Positions 44,539-52,059 of a stretch of 64,000 nucleotides of DNA are shown here, one piece after another (position 1 is the first letter of the stretch; every line of letters begins with the position of its first letter). The DNA is taken from assembly GCF_003574395.1 (NCBI RefSeq), contig NZ_QMJY01000082.1, forward strand, positions 62,001 through 126,000. Reading direction: 5' to 3'. The position numbers and the translations under genes are program-made. This DNA comes from Tabrizicola thermarum (lineage in GTDB: Bacteria > Pseudomonadota > Alphaproteobacteria > Rhodobacterales > Rhodobacteraceae). The notes under the pieces were generated by a model. The model had not been told where the DNA came from, ran no database searches, and saw only the letters and a list, made by a program, of their open reading frames with translations.

Positions 44539-45528
44539 CTACTGCGCCGCGGCGGCGGCGTAGGTCGGGTTCACGAAGGCCGAATAGTCGTCAAGCGCGG
44601 CCTCGATCCGGCCCGCCTTGACCAGGAAGTCCGCCGTGGTCTTGATCTTGGGCGCGGCTCCTCCGAGCCAGGCCTCGCCGATCTGCTCGGCCATCGGCAG
44701 GAAAGTGAAGCCTTCGAGGATGCCGGGAACCTGGGCCGGGTCGGCACCCGTCGCGGCGGCAAGCGCCTTCACCTCGGCGCTGTCGGCGGTCCAGGCGGCG
44801 GGGTTTGCCAGATACATGCCGTTGACCTTGTCCACGGCCTTCAGGAAGGCCACGATCTTGTCGGGGTTCGCCTCGGCGAAGGATTTGCTGACCACCCAGC
44901 CGTCATAGGTCGGAAAGCCCCATTCGGCGGTCTGGTCCGCACCCACGACCAGCGTGCCGGTCTTCAGGATCTCGGACTGTACCGGCTGCCAGATCCAGGC
45001 CGCGTCGATGGTGCCCTGACCCCAGGCCGCCGCGATATCGTCGGGCTTCATCCCGACGATATTGACGTCCGTCTCGGCCAGTCCCTCGTGCTGAAGCGCA
45101 CCCATCAGCGAGTAGTGCGCAGTCGATCCGATCGGGACGCCCACGGTCTTGCCCTTGAGGTCGGCGACCGAGGCGATGCCCGAGCCTTCGCGGGCGATCA
45201 GCGATTCCGCCTTTCCGATCACATCCGAATAGGCGATCAGCTCGATCTCCAGGCCGGCGCTCGTGCCGATTGCGATCGGAGAGGAGCCGAGTTCCGACAG
45301 CACCACGTCGCCCGAGGCCATGGCCGCGATCACGTCGGTCCCGGCGTCGAACTTGCGCCACTCGATCTCCCAGCCAGTGGCCTGGGCCAGCTCGTCCGAG
45401 GTGGACAAAAGCTGCATCGGCGTCGGGTTGCCGAAATGGCCGATGATGACCTTTTCGGCCAGCGCCTGGCCGGCAAGAAGGGCCGTGGCAGCGGCGCCAA
45501 GAAGGAAATGCTTCAGTTTCAGGCTCAT
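44539..45528 (-). CDS. tauA: sulfonate-type periplasmic binding protein
   Basis: 329 residues with a signal peptide (FLLGAAATALLAGQALA). The mature protein begins EKVIIGHFGNPTPMQLL and has WRKFDAGTDVIAAMASGDVV, LGSSPIAIGTSAGLEIEL and KGKTVGVPIGSTAHYSLMGAL, diagnostic of TauA-like proteins (taurine and related 2-aminosulfonates). In this operon, with cysteate lyase and racemase, the ligand may be cysteinolate, cysteate or DHPS rather than taurine. The start MSLKLKHFLL is used; the longer form lacks a proper signal. Confidence 0.9.
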   Translation of the reverse strand: MSLKLKHFLLGAAATALLAGQALAEKVIIGHFGNPTPMQLLSTSDELAQATGWEIEWRKFDAGTDVIAAMASGDVVLSELGSSPIAIGTSAGLEIELIAYSDVIGKAESLIAREGSGIASVADLKGKTVGVPIGSTAHYSLMGALQHEGLAETDVNIVGMKPDDIAAAWGQGTIDAAWIWQPVQSEILKTGTLVVGADQTAEWGFPTYDGWVVSKSFAEANPDKIVAFLKAVDKVNGMYLANPAAWTADSAEVKALAAATGADPAQVPGILEGFTFLPMAEQIGEAWLGGAAPKIKTTADFLVKAGRIEAALDDYSAFVNPTYAAAAAQ

Positions 45529-45559
45529 GGTCGTCTCCTCTGTTGGTCGTTGTCGGTTC

Positions 45560-46264
45560 TTATCTGTCCCCGTGCGTCCCGTCGGCGGCGAAGTCCCGGA
45601 TCGCCGCAACCAGCACGTCCAGCGTGTCGAACGCCGTCACCCCGTCCGCCATGGCATCCGCCAGAAGCGAGAACTCGGTACAGGCGATCATCTGCACCTT
45701 GGCACCCCGCTGCAAGAGCGCATCCGAGGCCGAGCGCAGCGCAGAGGCGGCTTCGGGCCCCGGACCTGCTGCCTTGATCCGGCGAATGGCCAAAAGAAGG
45801 GCATCTTCGCAGGCAGGGTAGAGCGGCTGCACGCCAGACCGCGCGAGCGGCGCGTCGAACAGGCCGATCCTCCGCACGGCGGGCGAGGCGAGGATGCCGA
45901 CGCGACCGCCAGGCCCCGCAAGCCGGGCCGCATGACGGGTCGAGAGGTCGACCATGTCGATGAACGGCACCGTCACGGCAGCGCGGATGTCGGCTGCGTA
46001 GTGGTGGGCGGTGTTGCAGGGCATGGCCAGCGCCTCGGCCCCCGCCGCGACCAGGCGGCGCGCCATGTCGGTCAGGACCGGGGCAGGGTCCTCGCCCGTC
46101 CCTTCGATCAGGCGGCGGATGCGCGAGGGGACCTGGGGGTTCTGGTCGACGATCAGAGGAAGATGGTCGGCATCGTCACTGGCGGGTGTGGCGTCCAGCA
46201 CCTTCTGCATCAGCAGGATGGTTGCCTGTGGTCCCATGCCGCCCAGGATGCCGACACGCCGCAT
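45560..46264 (-). CDS. Asp/Glu-family racemase, proposed cysteate racemase
   Basis: 234 residues, PLP-independent two-cysteine racemase. The N-terminal glycine motif is RRVGILGGMGPQATILLMQK. The catalytic cysteines are C83 (AMPCNTAHHY) and C194 (MIACTEFSLL). It sits between the cysteate sulfo-lyase gene (1-nt overlap) and tauA (31 bp), which makes D-cysteate/L-cysteate interconversion the most likely role; I recall such an activity being described for a Ruegeria homologue. Aspartate racemase is the alternative. Confidence 0.85.
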   Translation of the reverse strand: MRRVGILGGMGPQATILLMQKVLDATPASDDADHLPLIVDQNPQVPSRIRRLIEGTGEDPAPVLTDMARRLVAAGAEALAMPCNTAHHYAADIRAAVTVPFIDMVDLSTRHAARLAGPGGRVGILASPAVRRIGLFDAPLARSGVQPLYPACEDALLLAIRRIKAAGPGPEAASALRSASDALLQRGAKVQMIACTEFSLLADAMADGVTAFDTLDVLVAAIRDFAADGTHGDR

Positions 46265-47283
46265 CAGACCTCCAGCGCCTTCCGGTCCTCGGCAAAGACC
46301 GCGTCATAGCCGAACAGGCCCGCCGCACCGCCGGTATGCAGGAAGACCACGCGCTGGCCCTTGCTGAATTGGCCCTTGCGGATCAGGTCGATCAGCCCCG
46401 CCGCGCCCTTGCCGGAATAGACGGGATCAAGCAGGATGCCTTCCAGCTGCGCGAACATGGCGATGGCTTCCAGCGTGTCGGCGCGCGGGATGCCGTATCC
46501 CTGGCCCACATAATCGCAGTTCGCCACCACATCCGCGCGGGCGACGACGCCGGGGCAGCCGAGCTTTTCGGAGGTCTTCTGGGCAAGGGCGAAGACGTTC
46601 GCCTCCTGTTTTTCCTTCGGCGCGCGGACGCCGATGCCGAGCAGCGGAATCCCGGCGTTCAGCGCCTTGAGCCCGGTGACAAGTCCGGCTTGCGTCCCCG
46701 CGCTGCCGGTGGCGGTGACGATCTGGTCGATCACGAGGCCCCGGTCGTTGGCCTGGCCCACGAGTTCGAAGGCGCAGTTGACGTAGCCAAGCGCGCCCGT
46801 GGGGTTCGACCCGCCGCCCGGGATGATGTAGGGCCTCCGCCCCTCGGCCCGCAGACGGTCGGCCAGCAGCTCCATCTCGGCGGCCATGTCCACGCCCCCG
46901 GCGCGGCGCGAGGTGGTGGCACCGTGAAGATGGTCGAGCAGCACGTTGCCGTTGCCGTTGTAGTTGGGATCGTTCGACCCGGTCCGGTCCTCCAGCAGGA
47001 TATGGCAGGCCAGCCCCAGCCTGGCCGCAAAGGCCGCGGTCTGGCGGGCGTGGTTCGACTGGGTCGCCCCTTGGGTGATGACGGTATCCGCGCCCTGGAT
47101 TTCGGCCTCGGCCATGAGGAATTCCAGCTTGCGGGTCTTGTTTCCGCCGGTCGACAGCCCGGTGCAGTCATCGCGCTTGATCCAGATTTCAGGCCCGCCA
47201 AGTTCTTTCGTCAGCCGGTCCAGCCGTTCCAGCGGGGTCGGCAGGTGCGCCAGGAAAATGCGGGGAAACCGGGCGAGATGCAT
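46264..47283 (-). CDS. cuyA: L-cysteate sulfo-lyase (CuyA-type, D-cysteine desulfhydrase family)
   Basis: 339 residues. PLP fold type II related to ACC deaminase and D-cysteine desulfhydrase. It begins [19 protein letters not shown], very close to characterised CuyA, with the PLP lysine in [13 protein letters not shown] (K49), [32 protein letters not shown] and [14 protein letters not shown]. It splits L-cysteate to pyruvate, ammonium and sulfite. First gene of the operon; the 109-bp gap to the divergent LysR gene contains repeated CTTGCAGAT sites. Confidence 0.92.
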   Translation of the reverse strand: MHLARFPRIFLAHLPTPLERLDRLTKELGGPEIWIKRDDCTGLSTGGNKTRKLEFLMAEAEIQGADTVITQGATQSNHARQTAAFAARLGLACHILLEDRTGSNDPNYNGNGNVLLDHLHGATTSRRAGGVDMAAEMELLADRLRAEGRRPYIIPGGGSNPTGALGYVNCAFELVGQANDRGLVIDQIVTATGSAGTQAGLVTGLKALNAGIPLLGIGVRAPKEKQEANVFALAQKTSEKLGCPGVVARADVVANCDYVGQGYGIPRADTLEAIAMFAQLEGILLDPVYSGKGAAGLIDLIRKGQFSKGQRVVFLHTGGAAGLFGYDAVFAEDRKALEV

Positions 47284-47301
47284 GGGGCGCGTCCTTCATA
47301 A

Positions 47302-47380
47302 CTTGCAGATGCCATGATTCAGTCAGGACCTGCGCAATTGCAAATGCGAAATTGACGCGATATCTTGCAGATATTGCAAG
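47302..47380. promoter_or_regulatory. LysR-type binding region between cuyA and lysR
   Basis: CTTGCAGATATTGCAAG (47364-47380) is a perfect palindrome with the T-N11-A form of a LysR box. CTTGCAGAT occurs again at 47302-47310, 62 bp away (about six helical turns), and GCAATTGC lies between (47334-47341). Two half-sites on one DNA face is the usual LysR tetramer layout with activation of the divergent cuyA operon (inference). Confidence 0.6.
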
Positions 47381-47392
47381 TTGGAGGCGCCG

Positions 47393-48307
47393 ATGCGGCT
47401 TGAGTGGCTGGAAGACATTCAGGCCATTGCACAGACCGGGTCGTTCAGCGGGGCGGCAGAACGGCGGAATCTGACCCAATCGGCCTTCTCGCGCAGGATC
47501 CGGCAGATCGAGGACTATGTGGGCGTCGAACTGTTCGACCGAAGCCGCAAGCCGGTGCAGCTGCGCCCGATGACCGAGGCTCAATCTGCCCAGATCGAAC
47601 AGATCGTGGCAGCCCTGCGCCAGCTGGTGGTCGACCTGCGCCGGGGTGATCGGGTGGCCTCGAACCGCATCGTCATTGCCAGTCAGCACTCGCTGACGAC
47701 CTCGCTTGCGCCCCGGATCATCCAGGGGATCCGGTCCGGCGGGCAGGAGGTCTTTGTCCGGCTGCGCTCGGCCAACCTCGACGACTGCTTCGGCCTTCTC
47801 CTGTCGCGGTCGGCGGATCTGGCCGTCGTCTACGGCCTTCCGGGAGAGGCGGCGTTTCCGGGCGAGTATCTGGAGACGATCGACCTCTGGTCCGACCGGC
47901 TGATCCCGGTGCTGCGGCCGGACCGGGCCCAGGCTATTCAGGCCGGCCTAGGCGAGTTGGCCTATGTCGCCTATCCGCCCGAGGTCTTCTTCGGCGGGAT
48001 CATGACCCAGCGCATCCTGCCTGCGCTTGATCCCGGCTGGATTGCCGTGCCTCGGGCCGAGACCGCGCTGACGCTGGCCGCGCTCGAGATGGCGGCAGAG
48101 GGTGTTGCCCTGGCCTGGGTTCCGGCGACCCTGGCCCGGCTCGGCATCGCGCAAGGGCGGATCGCCGATCTGTCCGATGTCCTGCCAGGCTCGCCCTTGT
48201 CCGTGCGGGCCGTCCGTTTGAAGGGCGCCCGCGCTCCGGCCGAGGAGGTGACGTGGCACCACATCCTGTCGCTGCGCGAGAGCGGCCCGCCGAACCTTGC
48301 CGGATGA
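47393..48307 (+). CDS. LysR-family regulator of the aminosulfonate operon
   Basis: 304 residues. The HTH is IAQTGSFSGAAERRNLTQSA with FSRRIRQIEDYVGVELFDRS. The effector domain starts near residue 90 (RIVIASQHSLTTSLAPRII) and contains LLSRSADLAVVYGLPGE and AYPPEVFFGGIMTQ. Starts at ATG 47393 after GGAGG; an upstream in-frame TTG/ATG would overlap the LysR box. It is divergent from cuyA, so the effector is probably cysteate or a precursor. Confidence 0.9.
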   Translation: MRLEWLEDIQAIAQTGSFSGAAERRNLTQSAFSRRIRQIEDYVGVELFDRSRKPVQLRPMTEAQSAQIEQIVAALRQLVVDLRRGDRVASNRIVIASQHSLTTSLAPRIIQGIRSGGQEVFVRLRSANLDDCFGLLLSRSADLAVVYGLPGEAAFPGEYLETIDLWSDRLIPVLRPDRAQAIQAGLGELAYVAYPPEVFFGGIMTQRILPALDPGWIAVPRAETALTLAALEMAAEGVALAWVPATLARLGIAQGRIADLSDVLPGSPLSVRAVRLKGARAPAEEVTWHHILSLRESGPPNLAG

Positions 48308-48862
48308 CAGCAGGCGACGGGCAACCTGCCTCTGCGACAAGCGAGGCCACAGCCGCCGTGGCCGGATCGGGATCATTCATGATCGACCGAACGATTTGCT
48401 GCATGGCGCCACCCGCTGCGACAGAAGCGCAGGGACCTTTATCTCTGCCGTCGCCCTGACCGCGACGGTGATGTTTTCCTGGGGCAGGTGGCGGAAGCGG
48501 TGGGATTCGAACCCACGGTGGGGTTCCCCCCACGCTGGTTTTCAAGACCAGAGCCTTAAACCACTCGGCCACACTTCCATGCACCCCGCGCGGGACCGCC
48601 GGATGCCGGGGTGGGCATAACCGGCGCGGCTCGATTCTGAAAGGCCGTCGGTCTCGCCGAAAGATGGCGAATTCCGCTGATCGTGAGGGGGGCCTTGTGC
48701 CTGTGCCCTTCCCACCGCTTGCGCAAGGCAGTATGCTGACCACAAAAGACAGGCGTGACCTGTGGGACAAGGGGCGAAAAGGCCCCGGCGGGATGGCCGG
48801 CACCACGGGAAGGAAATGGGTGAAGCGCGGCGCTACAGACCGCGCGGTTCTGAGGGCGGAAC
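48308..48862. other. gene-poor stretch around tRNA-Ser
   Basis: Between the LysR stop and the SPOR gene start the only gene I can support is tRNA-Ser. The flanks (48308-48488 and 48579-48862) contain small open frames without family resemblance or good ribosome sites, and no repeat, integrase or direct copy of the tRNA end. Confidence 0.6.
48489..48578 (-). tRNA. tRNA-Ser (UGA anticodon)
   Basis: 90 nt, type II. On the minus strand GGAAGTG starts the acceptor stem and pairs with CGCTTCC; discriminator G and encoded CCA follow. The anticodon arm CTGGT-CTTGAAA-ACCAG gives TGA. The long variable arm GTGGGG/CCCCAC and T-arm GGTTCGAATCC are clear. It reads UCA serine codons. Confidence 0.95.
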
Positions 48863-50107
48863 ATGGCAAGAGCGGGACTTCGGGTCACGATTTTCGGTCT
48901 GGCGGCGGCAGGTCTGCTGATGGGCTGCGTCGACGGTGGCGGCAATGCGACGGCCAGCGATGGGCCCGGCTTGGCAGCGGCCCCGTCCAGGAAGACGGGC
49001 GGCAGCCGCGATGTCGAGGCGCCCGAGGTCTTCCAGGCCACCGACAGTGCGCTGTGGGACGGGCGCCCCTCGCTGGGCGGCATCTGGGTCGCGGCGCCCG
49101 ACGCCCGGAACCCCGAGCGGGTGCTGATCTTCAACCCGGCGACCGGCAAGTCCGTCACCGGCGCGCTGTTCAGGCGTGAACGCGAAAACCCCGGCCCGCG
49201 GTTGCAGCTGTCTTCGGATGCGGCCGAAGCGCTGGGAATCCTCGCCGGTCAGCCGACCGAGATCCGCGTCACCGCCCTGCGCAAGGTCGAGGAGAAGGCA
49301 GAGCCCGAAGTCACCCCCCCCGAAGTCATAGCGGCCGGGGCGGCCGGGGCGGTTGCGGCGGGTGCCGAGGGCAAGCCCGCGGCCGATCCGGCGAAGTCGG
49401 GGACGGGTGAAGCTGCGGCGATCGCCTCTGCGGCGCTTGCGGCCGTTGACGGCAAGAAGCCCGCAGCGGGTTCGACCGCCGCTCCCGGTGCTGCGGCCGA
49501 TCCGGCTGCGGGGGCCGCTGCGGTCGCCGCCGATGGTGCCGCAACCGCGGAAGGCGAAAAGCCCATGCGCAAGACTTGGAAGGAACGCCGGGCCGAAGCC
49601 AGGGCCGCGCGCGAGGCGAAGAAGCGGGCAGCAGCCGAGGCCAAGGCCGCAGCCGCAGCCGCTGCGGCTGGGGCCGATGCTTCGCTGACGGCTGGCGCTG
49701 AGGCCGCCACACCGGCTGCGCCCACTGCCACAAGCGGCGCCGTGGCGCCGATCGCTTCCGCCCCGCTGGATGCGCGCGACCCGAATGCCGTGGCGGCCAA
49801 GCCGAGCCCTGCCTCCAAGCGCAACACGGTTGGCGACGCTGCTGCGTCAGCCCCCGCACCGGCGCCCGCAAAGGACGCCCCGGTTGTCGCCGCCGGCCCC
49901 GTGCGCCCGATCCAGGTGGCGTCCTTCTCGAAAGAGGACAACGCCCGGCGCGCCACCGAGGCCCTGGCAAAAATCGGCATCACCGCGACAGCGCAGAAGT
50001 CCGAGAAGGACGGCAAGGCGGTCTGGGGCGTCGTTGTGCAGGGTGACGAGGCCATGCTGAAAAAGATCAAGGACGCCGGCTTTGCCGACGCCTATTTCCT
50101 GAAGTGA
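48863..50107 (+). CDS. SPOR-domain lipoprotein
   Basis: 414 residues. A lipoprotein signal ends LLMGC (C22). Residues ~55-140 form a conserved N-terminal part (TDSALWDGRPSLGGIWVAAP, ATGKSVTGALFRRERENPGP). Residues ~150-320 are low-complexity Ala/Pro/Lys with a charged helix (KTWKERRAEARAAREAKKRA). The last 70 residues are a SPOR domain (RPIQVASFSKEDNARRATEA), which binds denuded glycan strands at the septum. It occupies the place of rlpA next to the D,D-carboxypeptidase gene, so a part in cell-wall remodelling is likely. Confidence 0.82.
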   Translation: MARAGLRVTIFGLAAAGLLMGCVDGGGNATASDGPGLAAAPSRKTGGSRDVEAPEVFQATDSALWDGRPSLGGIWVAAPDARNPERVLIFNPATGKSVTGALFRRERENPGPRLQLSSDAAEALGILAGQPTEIRVTALRKVEEKAEPEVTPPEVIAAGAAGAVAAGAEGKPAADPAKSGTGEAAAIASAALAAVDGKKPAAGSTAAPGAAADPAAGAAAVAADGAATAEGEKPMRKTWKERRAEARAAREAKKRAAAEAKAAAAAAAAGADASLTAGAEAATPAAPTATSGAVAPIASAPLDARDPNAVAAKPSPASKRNTVGDAAASAPAPAPAKDAPVVAAGPVRPIQVASFSKEDNARRATEALAKIGITATAQKSEKDGKAVWGVVVQGDEAMLKKIKDAGFADAYFLK

Positions 50108-50123
50108 TCCTGGGAAAGACCCG

Positions 50124-51278
50124 ATGCTGAACCGACTGCGCCCTGTCCTGATGAGCCTTGTCCTGGTGCTGGCCGCGCTTCCGGTCCGCGCCTTCGAGAC
50201 GGCCGCGACCGCCGCCTGGGTCTATGACATGACGACGGGCACGGTCCTGATGGACAAGAACGCCGACCAGCCCGTGCCACCGGCCTCGATGTCGAAGCTC
50301 ATGACCATCAACATGCTGTTCGAGGCGCTGAAGGACGGGCGGGTGACGATGGACACGCGGTTTGCCGTATCTTCCCGCGCCAAGGCGATGGGCGGCTCGA
50401 CGATGTTCCTGCAGGAAACCGACCGTCCGACCGTGAACGAACTGATCCATGGCATGATCATCAACTCGGGCAACGATGCCTGCGTCGTTGTCGCCGAAGG
50501 TCTGGCGGGGACCGAAGAGGCCTTTGCCGCCCAGATGACCGAACGGGCGAAGGCGCTGGGGATGACGGCATCGACCTTCACCAATGCCAGCGGCTGGCCC
50601 GACCCGGGGCACCGGATGTCGATGCGCGACCTTGGCATCCTTGGCAAGCGGCTGATCGAGGACTTCCCGGAATATTATCCGATCTTCTCCGAGACCGAGT
50701 TCAACTACAAGGACCGCGCCCCGGCCAATGCGCGCAACCGCAACCCGCTTCTGGAGCTTGGGGTAGGGGCCGACGGGCTGAAGACCGGCCACACCTCCGA
50801 GGCGGGCTATGGCCTTGTCGGCTCGGCCAAGCAGGGCAACCGCCGGATCATCTTTGCCATCACCGGCCTGCCCAGCGACAAGGCCCGCGCCGAAGAGGCC
50901 GAGCGGATCGTCGGCTGGGCCTTCCGGCAGTTCTCGGAAAAGACCGTGGTCAAGGGGGGCGTCCGCGTGGCCGAGGCCGAGGTCCACCTGGGGGCTGCCA
51001 GGACCGTAGGCCTTGTTCCGGCCGAGGACGTGCGTCTTCTGGTGCCCGCCCTGGTGCAGGACAGCGTGACGGCGGAAGTGATCTACAACGGCCCCCTGAT
51101 CGCCCCCGTCGCGAAAGGCGCGCCAGTGGCCGAACTGATCGTGCATTCCCCCGATCTGCCCGATCGCCGGGTGCAGCTGGTGGCCGAAACCGACGTCGGC
51201 AAGGCTGGCTTTCTCGATCGCCTGACCACCGCGGCAGGATGGCTGTACGACCGCTACCTGGGGGCGGCGGCCAGCTGA
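50124..51278 (+). CDS. D-alanyl-D-alanine carboxypeptidase (class C PBP)
   Basis: 384 residues with a signal peptide (LMSLVLVLAALPVRA). Catalytic motifs are S55-M-S-K58 (PPASMSKLMT), SGN in MIINSGNDACVV and KTG in DGLKTGHTSEAGYG. The C-terminal beta domain is of the PBP5 type, with an amphipathic end (RLTTAAGWLYDRYLG) that may bind the membrane. It trims pentapeptides in peptidoglycan. It sits 16 bp after the SPOR gene and abuts tmk directly. Confidence 0.94.
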   Translation: MLNRLRPVLMSLVLVLAALPVRAFETAATAAWVYDMTTGTVLMDKNADQPVPPASMSKLMTINMLFEALKDGRVTMDTRFAVSSRAKAMGGSTMFLQETDRPTVNELIHGMIINSGNDACVVVAEGLAGTEEAFAAQMTERAKALGMTASTFTNASGWPDPGHRMSMRDLGILGKRLIEDFPEYYPIFSETEFNYKDRAPANARNRNPLLELGVGADGLKTGHTSEAGYGLVGSAKQGNRRIIFAITGLPSDKARAEEAERIVGWAFRQFSEKTVVKGGVRVAEAEVHLGAARTVGLVPAEDVRLLVPALVQDSVTAEVIYNGPLIAPVAKGAPVAELIVHSPDLPDRRVQLVAETDVGKAGFLDRLTTAAGWLYDRYLGAAAS

Positions 51279-51902
51279 ATGCCGGGCCTGTTCGTCTCTC
51301 TGGAAGGCATCGACGGCTCGGGCAAGTCGACGCAGGGCCGTCGGCTGGCCGAAACCCTGCGCGCGCGCGGCCATGCCGTGACGCTGACCCGCGAACCCGG
51401 CGGCAGTCCGGGCGCCGAGGAGATCCGCCGTCTGGTGCTGGAAGGGGATGTCGACCGCTGGTCGGCCGAGACCGAGATCCTGCTCTTCACCGCCGCCCGC
51501 CGCGATCATCTGGAAAAGACCATCCGTCCTGCGCTAGACCGGGGCGAGATCGTCATCACCGACCGTTTCGCCGACTCGACCCGCATCTTCCAGGGCATCA
51601 CCCGGGGCGATCTGGCCGACACGGTCGACCGGCTGCACAGTCTGATGATCGGGGTCGAGCCGGACGTGACGCTGCTTTTCGACATCGACCCCGCCGTCGG
51701 CCTGTCGCGCGCCAACGCCCGCGCCGGAACCGAACTGCGGTTCGAGGACATGGGTCTGGCCTTCCAGCAGAAAGCCCGCGCCGGGTTTCTGGCGCTTGCC
51801 TCCCGCCACCCGAGGTTTCGGGTAATCGACGCCGACGGGACCGCCGACATTGTCGCCGCCCGTGTGCTGGCCGCGCTTGACCCGCATTTGCCCTCTGCCT
51901 GA
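51279..51902 (+). CDS. tmk: thymidylate kinase
   Basis: 207 residues. P-loop LEGIDGSGKSTQGRRL (residues 8-23), dTMP-binding TLTREPGGSPGAEEIR and the DRF motif in VITDRFADSTRIFQG, LID with ANARAGTELRFEDM. Phosphorylates dTMP to dTDP. The start ATG follows the carboxypeptidase stop with no gap. In most alphaproteobacteria holB comes next; here 157 bp without a gene follows and then the ATP-grasp gene. Confidence 0.96.
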   Translation: MPGLFVSLEGIDGSGKSTQGRRLAETLRARGHAVTLTREPGGSPGAEEIRRLVLEGDVDRWSAETEILLFTAARRDHLEKTIRPALDRGEIVITDRFADSTRIFQGITRGDLADTVDRLHSLMIGVEPDVTLLFDIDPAVGLSRANARAGTELRFEDMGLAFQQKARAGFLALASRHPRFRVIDADGTADIVAARVLAALDPHLPSA

Positions 51903-52059
51903 CCGATCCGGCCACCTTCCGGCATTGCCGCAACCCTGCCGGATGGTGCTGCCCATTTCTTGTGCAACTGGTCACCCGACGGGCGCATTCGGATCGGGAA
52001 AGGCTTTTCCTGCGCCGCAGGCTTTGCTCTAGTCGGGTCAGAACCAGCAGGGGGAATGG

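Noticed and set aside
48489-48578. tRNA-Ser as attachment site of an integrated island carrying the sulfonate and arsenic genes
   Set aside because: No integrase, no second copy of the tRNA 3' end and no flanking direct repeat are visible within the window.
49320-49900. Alanine-rich part of the SPOR protein as a separate gene or repeat array
   Set aside because: It is in frame within the SPOR lipoprotein, and the composition is typical of flexible linkers that span the periplasm.
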